This document shows, piece by piece, positions 60,182 through 64,000 of a DNA stretch of 64,000 nt. Under the pieces are notes generated by a model. It had not been told where the DNA came from, did no database searches, and worked only from the letters and a program-made list of their open reading frames with translations. Numbering within the stretch: the stretch's first letter is position 1; each line of letters begins with the position of its first letter. The position numbers were made by a program, and so were the translations under genes. Source of the DNA: Candidatus Izemoplasma sp. (lineage in GTDB: Bacteria; Bacillota_I; Bacilli_A; Izemoplasmatales; Izemoplasmataceae); NCBI GenBank assembly GCA_029939945.1, contig JAOZRX010000002.1, positions 1 through 64,000 on the forward strand, read 5' to 3'.

Positions 60182-60607
60182 GTGAAAGAAGATAAAAACT
60201 TGCCTGTTCAATTTAATGAACGAATACATGCATCTAGTATTGATTATGGTGTTGTCTTTTTAAGTGTGATAATAGTTATATTTATGCAATTTGATCCAAT
60301 ATATAAATACCTAATAATACTTTTGGTATGGTATTTAATGAATGTTTTTCCTTCATTTTTTAAAAAAGGAATAACCTTAGGTAAAATTAATTCAGGTACG
60401 ATAGTAGTAGATGAAAATAATAATAGTGTTACCTTAAGTACAATACATTTAAGATCGTTTTTCATCTTAATTTGTGGGTTTATTACTGTTGGATTCTATT
60501 TCATAATTGCTTTCATTTTACTGAATAAAAGGAATGATAAAAGAAGTATTCATGATTTAATATTTAAAACAAAAGTTGTATATAAAAATTCTCGAATTAG
60601 TGGTTAA
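60182..60607 (+). CDS. RDD-family membrane protein
   Basis: A 141-residue protein with three hydrophobic segments (about 22-40, 43-57 and 90-112). It has ASSIDYGVVFLSV in place of the first RDD Arg-Asp motif and ends KRSIHDLIFKTKVVYKN, the usual RDD C-terminal signature. Translation starts at GTG 60182 after GAGGTGATAAA. RDD proteins are membrane proteins, some suggested to move ions or compatible solutes; no function can be assigned here. It may be the last gene of the MarR-ABC operon. Confidence 0.78.
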   Translation: MKEDKNLPVQFNERIHASSIDYGVVFLSVIIVIFMQFDPIYKYLIILLVWYLMNVFPSFFKKGITLGKINSGTIVVDENNNSVTLSTIHLRSFFILICGFITVGFYFIIAFILLNKRNDKRSIHDLIFKTKVVYKNSRISG

Positions 60608-60637
60608 TAATTAATTCTTTGTAAAGAGGTGAATAGA

Positions 60638-61873
60638 ATGAATTTCGAAGCGTTTGATTGTGTCGTTATTGGCTCTGGTCCAGCCGGACTTATGGCTGCT
60701 AATATATTGGAAAAAAACAATTTAAACTATTTATTATTAGATAAAAATAACTTCGCAGGAAGAAAACTATTAATTACTGGTGGAAAAAGATGTAATGTAA
60801 CAAATATCTATAATCCAAAAGAATTTATTGACGAACTTAAATTTAAACATAGAAGATTCCTCTACAGTACGTTAAGCAAATATGGAACACAGGAAATATT
60901 GGAGTTTTTCAATGAAAACAATGTTGAATTAGCATTAGAAAAGAAATATCAATACTTTCCTAAAAGCTCTAAAAGTAGCGATATTTTGAATGCTTTACTT
61001 GAAAATATTGACCAAAGAAAAATATTACTAAATACTACTGTCACGGATATAACAAAAGAAAACAATAGTTTTATTATCGAGACAAATCAAAAAGACTACA
61101 TTACAAGAAATGTGATTTTAGCAACCGGATCAAAAAGTTATCCTAAAACGGGTAGTACTGGAGATGGAATTATATTTTCTAAAAATCTCGGGCATTCATT
61201 TACACCGTTTTATCCAGCTGAAACGCACGTTTATAGTGAACAAGTAAAAAAAGACAAAGAATTTCTTCAAGGAATTTCTCTTTTAGACTGTGAAGTAACA
61301 ATAAAAGGTGAAAAGAAAGCTTATAGTGGTGGAGTAATATTTACTCACTTTGGATTAAGCGGGCCTCTAATTCAAAACATATCTGAATTAATATATTTTA
61401 ATTTACAAAATAATGAAACTGAGTTGTTAATAAGATTAACCACAAAGAATATTACTGAAATTTTGGAGTATTTTGAAGCAAAAGAGAATCAAAAAGCAAG
61501 AGTTATCAGAATAGTTGAAAAGTTAACAATAAAAAGATTAGCTAGATTCATTCTTAAAATATCAAATATAGATGAAACAAAACTAGTTGCGAATATATCA
61601 AAGAAAGAGAAACAAACTCTCATTGAAAATTTATTAAGATTTACTGTAAAAATAGATCGAGTAGAAAATATTAGTAATTCATTTGTTAATGGTGGAGGAA
61701 TCAAGACTTCTGAAGTTAATCCAAAAACTATGGAATCTAAATTAGTTGATGGATTATTCTTTGCAGGAGAATTACTAGATATTCACGGACCAATTGGTGG
61801 ATTCAATATTACAATGGCCTTATCAACAGGTTATACTGCAGCAAGTAGCATAAGGAGGAAAGATAATGCCTGA
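60638..61873 (+). CDS. BaiN/HI0933-family NAD(P)/FAD-dependent flavoprotein
   Basis: A 411-residue flavoprotein. FAD motif CVVIGSGPAGLMAANILE lies at the N-terminus, GRKLLITGGKRCNVTN and LATGSKSYPKTGSTGDG are family signatures, and PIGGFNITMALSTGYTAA closes the FAD site. Members are annotated as aminoacetone oxidase-like or BaiN-like reductases; the reaction here is unknown. ATG 60638 follows AGAGGTGAATAGA. It overlaps fpg by eight bases, so the two are co-translated. Confidence 0.87.
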   Translation: MNFEAFDCVVIGSGPAGLMAANILEKNNLNYLLLDKNNFAGRKLLITGGKRCNVTNIYNPKEFIDELKFKHRRFLYSTLSKYGTQEILEFFNENNVELALEKKYQYFPKSSKSSDILNALLENIDQRKILLNTTVTDITKENNSFIIETNQKDYITRNVILATGSKSYPKTGSTGDGIIFSKNLGHSFTPFYPAETHVYSEQVKKDKEFLQGISLLDCEVTIKGEKKAYSGGVIFTHFGLSGPLIQNISELIYFNLQNNETELLIRLTTKNITEILEYFEAKENQKARVIRIVEKLTIKRLARFILKISNIDETKLVANISKKEKQTLIENLLRFTVKIDRVENISNSFVNGGGIKTSEVNPKTMESKLVDGLFFAGELLDIHGPIGGFNITMALSTGYTAASSIRRKDNA

Positions 61874-62660
61874 ACTTCCTGAAATATACAATATTAGTGA
61901 ACAACTAAATAAAGAAATCGTTGGACTAGTAATTACTAATTCTACAATTTTTCAAGAAAAATCAATAAATATAAAAACAAAAGATTTTAATAATTCTATA
62001 ATAAATCAAGAGATATTTAATGTTACTTCTAGAGGTAAATGGGTTTTCATAACTTTCAAATCTTTAGACAAATTGTTTATAAATTTAGGAATGGGTGGAG
62101 ATTTACTATATACAACAGAAATTCCAAAGAAAAAACACCAAGCAATCATCAATTTTGATAATGGATATTTGCTTTCGTTTAGATTTTGGTGGTTTGGGTA
62201 TATTCACTTTGTTAAAAAGGGTGAAACTCATCACATGACAAACAAACTCGGTATAGACATATTTAGAGATAATATAACTAAAAAAGAGTTTCTAACACTA
62301 GTAAAAGCTAGAAGGGGTTCATTAAAATCATTTTTGTTAAATCAAAAAAACATTGCTGGAATAGGTAATTACTATATCCATGATTTATTATTTAAATCTA
62401 AGATTAACCCATTAAAGAAAATTCCTGAAGTCTCAACTAGAAAACTAGGAATGCTTTACAATGTAATTCTGAGTGAGTTTGAGGACTCTATTTCTAAAAG
62501 AGGAGCTCATTATGAACTAGATATTTATAATCAAAAAGGGTTATTCCAAGCTAATAATGTAGCATATAAAGAAGGAGAACTTTGTTTGTGTGGAACTAAA
62601 ATAAAAAAAGTGAAGACAGGATCAACTTCTTCATATTACTGTCCTAGATGTCAAAAATAG
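61866..62660 (+). CDS. Formamidopyrimidine-DNA glycosylase (Fpg/Nei family)
   Basis: A 264-residue DNA repair glycosylase/AP lyase that removes oxidised purines. It starts MPELPEIY with the catalytic Pro and Glu, has the beta-hairpin Lys in TSRGKWVFI (K58) and the helix-two-turn-helix GIGNYYIHDLLFKSKINP. The C-terminal zinc finger has C240, C242, C259 and C262, that is C-x-C-x16-C-x2-C, one residue shorter in the first pair than usual. Its pairing with a flavoprotein gene is consistent with an oxidative-damage theme alongside the flavodiiron gene. Confidence 0.9.
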   Translation: MPELPEIYNISEQLNKEIVGLVITNSTIFQEKSINIKTKDFNNSIINQEIFNVTSRGKWVFITFKSLDKLFINLGMGGDLLYTTEIPKKKHQAIINFDNGYLLSFRFWWFGYIHFVKKGETHHMTNKLGIDIFRDNITKKEFLTLVKARRGSLKSFLLNQKNIAGIGNYYIHDLLFKSKINPLKKIPEVSTRKLGMLYNVILSEFEDSISKRGAHYELDIYNQKGLFQANNVAYKEGELCLCGTKIKKVKTGSTSSYYCPRCQK

Positions 62661-62715
62661 TGTATTTAAATCTTTATTAAAAATATAGAATGATATAATT
62701 ATATGAGGTGAAAAA

Positions 62716-63540
62716 ATGAAAACAGTAAAATTAAATAATAATCTAGAAATGCCTATTGTTGGATTAGGAACATGGTTGAGTAAACCAAAAGATGTTTATA
62801 ATGCAGTATTAATAGCATTAAAGAATGGATATAGACATATAGATACTGCAATGATCTATAATAATGAGGAATTTATTGGTAAGGCAATAAAAGATTCAGG
62901 AGTTAAAAGAGAAGATATTTTTATAACAACAAAACTATGGAATACAGATCAAGGTTACGAGAAGACACTTAAAGCATTTGATGTATCACTTAAAAAACTT
63001 GGCCTTGAATATATTGATTTATATTTAATTCACTGGTTCAAAGGATATGATAAAGCAGTTGAAAGCTATAAAGCAATGGAAGAAATATACAAAAATGGAA
63101 AAGCAAAAGCAATTGGAGTAAGCAATTATAATATTCATCATTTAATGAATATACTAAATAATTGTGAAATAACTCCAATGGTTAATCAAGTAGAAACACA
63201 CGTTACACTGCAAAATCATTTTCTTCATCAATTTTGCAAGGACAACAATATTCAACTAGAAGCATATGCTCCATTAATGAGCTTTAGAATTCCACAATTA
63301 TTAGAAAATAAAGTTATGATTGAAGTTGCAAAAAAATATGATAGAACCGTTCCTCAAATAGCGATAAGATGGCTTATTGAAAGAGGCATAGTTGTTATAC
63401 CAAAGTCAGTAACTGAGTCGAGAATTATCGCAAATTACAATGTATTTGATTTTAGTCTTGATGAAGATGATATGCAAGCAATAAGAAAGGTTAATACAGG
63501 AAGAAAAATCTTCACTGAATATGACAATGTTGATTACTAA
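62716..63540 (+). CDS. Aldo/keto reductase
   Basis: A 274-residue NADPH-dependent TIM-barrel reductase. The catalytic tetrad is complete: D43 (HIDTA), Y48 (MIYNNE), K73 (TTKLWNT) and H106 (YLIHWF). The cofactor region has WLIERGIVVIPKSV and later ESRI. It resembles YtbE/YvgN-type 2,5-diketo-gluconate/methylglyoxal reductases; the physiological substrate is unknown. The start follows ATATGAGGTGAAAAA. It ends at a bidirectional terminator. Confidence 0.92.
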   Translation: MKTVKLNNNLEMPIVGLGTWLSKPKDVYNAVLIALKNGYRHIDTAMIYNNEEFIGKAIKDSGVKREDIFITTKLWNTDQGYEKTLKAFDVSLKKLGLEYIDLYLIHWFKGYDKAVESYKAMEEIYKNGKAKAIGVSNYNIHHLMNILNNCEITPMVNQVETHVTLQNHFLHQFCKDNNIQLEAYAPLMSFRIPQLLENKVMIEVAKKYDRTVPQIAIRWLIERGIVVIPKSVTESRIIANYNVFDFSLDEDDMQAIRKVNTGRKIFTEYDNVDY

Positions 63541-63561
63541 CAGTTAGAATAATGATAATAA

Positions 63562-63589
63562 AAAAAGGTTATGAATTCATAACCTTTTT
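63562..63589. terminator. Bidirectional terminator between the aldo/keto reductase and lactate dehydrogenase genes
   Basis: AAAAAGGTTATGAA (63562-63575) is the exact reverse complement of 63576-63589, ending in TTTTT. It lies between two convergent genes and overlaps the lactate dehydrogenase stop codon. Confidence 0.9.
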
Positions 63590-64000
63590 AATAGCCAATA
63601 TAATTTAAATTATCTCTTAATATCTTAGCTGACATTTTGAGTTTTTCTTTTTCTTCATTATTTAGTTCTAACCAGACAACATGATGAACTCCATCTCTGT
63701 TTAATACAGCAGGTAGTCCAATATAAACATCATCAATACATTCATACTTCCCACCATTCAAAACTGAAATAGGCATAATTCTATTTTCATTATTGAAGAT
63801 AGCAGAAGTAATTCTAACTAGTGCCATTCCAACGCCATAATAAGTAGCTTTCTTTCTCTTAATTATCTCATAAGCTGCATCTCTAACTTTGATATAGATA
63901 TTATCTAGATCTTCAAAATTAATTTCATCCATTGTATTAATAACATCTTTCATTGGTTTTGCTCCTACATTTGAATTAGACCAACAAACAAACTCACTAT
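63588..64000 (-). CDS. ldh: L-lactate dehydrogenase, C-terminal part (cut by window end)
   Basis: The frame is open to base 64000, so the N-terminal half lies outside the window; 137 residues are visible. The fragment begins SEFVCWSNSNVGAKP, the segment that follows the catalytic His in the GEHGDSEF motif of L-lactate dehydrogenases. It continues through YEIIKRKKATYYGVGMALV and IMPISVLNGG, YIGLPAVLNRDGV and the terminal helix. It reduces pyruvate to lactate with NADH and so closes a fermentation route. The internal ATG at 63951-63953 is not the start. Confidence 0.9.
   Translation of the reverse strand, partial: SEFVCWSNSNVGAKPMKDVINTMDEINFEDLDNIYIKVRDAAYEIIKRKKATYYGVGMALVRITSAIFNNENRIMPISVLNGGKYECIDDVYIGLPAVLNRDGVHHVVWLELNNEEKEKLKMSAKILRDNLNYIGY

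Noticed and set aside
1-64000. Use of the mycoplasma genetic code (TGA as Trp)
   Set aside because: Several complete genes end at TGA with normal family lengths, and Trp is written TGG, so the standard bacterial code applies.

Overview
The window is low-GC DNA (roughly 30% G+C by eye) from an anaerobic, Bacillota-like bacterium. TGA is used as a normal stop (for example at 3473-3475 and 56618-56620), so the genetic code is table 11 and not the mycoplasma code. Gene content (purine and amino-acid catabolism, butyrate kinase, flavodiiron protein, lipoproteins, consensus TTGACA/TATAAT promoters, GGAGG and AGGTGA ribosome sites) would suit a deep-branching Mollicutes/Bacillota lineage such as Izemoplasmatales or Haloplasmatales. 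That placement is an inference. No rRNA, tRNA, CRISPR array, insertion sequence or phage was seen.

Layout. 1-9.3 kb: a purine-catabolism island on the + strand holding the end of a YgfK-type flavo/Fe-S oxidoreductase, a three-gene molybdenum hydroxylase (xanthine dehydrogenase family), adenine deaminase, a threonine-synthase-like PLP enzyme, a decayed carbamoyltransferase remnant, guanine deaminase and a uracil/xanthine-family permease. 9.3-15.4 kb: a nucleoside-kinase-like protein, a membrane protein/XRE regulator pair, a small Arg/Gly-rich protein, a 5'-nucleotidase-family enzyme, a short-chain dehydrogenase and a membrane protein. 15.7-21.2 kb: a two-gene MacB/FtsX-type ABC system and a YczE-like membrane protein. 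21.2-27.3 kb: one gene for a 2043-residue acidic lipoprotein made of about 18 copies of an approximately 111-residue unit. 27.4-36.6 kb: amino-acid metabolism, including a serine-biosynthesis operon in which DUF1015 is fused to glutamate dehydrogenase, and several aminotransferases. 36.8-44.2 kb: a second copy of the ABC pair, an unknown membrane protein, an MFS transporter and a paralogue of the small Arg/Gly-rich protein. 44.3-47.9 kb: a buk-ptb-pckA operon with a perfect catabolite-responsive element inside its promoter. 48.2-52.9 kb: a tightly packed operon of an isoprenylcysteine-methyltransferase-like membrane protein, a GH3-family acyl-acid-amido synthetase homologue and a membrane GGDEF/HD-GYP protein. 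53-54.8 kb: an Ig-like surface protein. 54.9-64 kb: flavodiiron protein, a MarR-controlled heterodimeric ABC exporter, an RDD protein, a BaiN/HI0933 flavoprotein, Fpg, an aldo/keto reductase and the end of L-lactate dehydrogenase.

The metabolic genes fit together as scavenging and fermentation of nucleobases and amino acids. Purines are taken up, deaminated and hydroxylated. Aminotransferases and glutamate dehydrogenase move nitrogen between amino acids and oxo-acids. Butyrate kinase with phosphate butyryltransferase yields ATP from acyl-CoA. Lactate dehydrogenase and PEP carboxykinase balance carbon and redox.

The strongest candidates for undescribed biology are the methyltransferase/GH3/cyclic-di-GMP operon, the giant Cys-repeat lipoprotein, the DUF1015-glutamate dehydrogenase fusion, the pair of strongly promoted Arg/Gly-rich small proteins, and the duplicated ABC pair with a shared promoter dyad.
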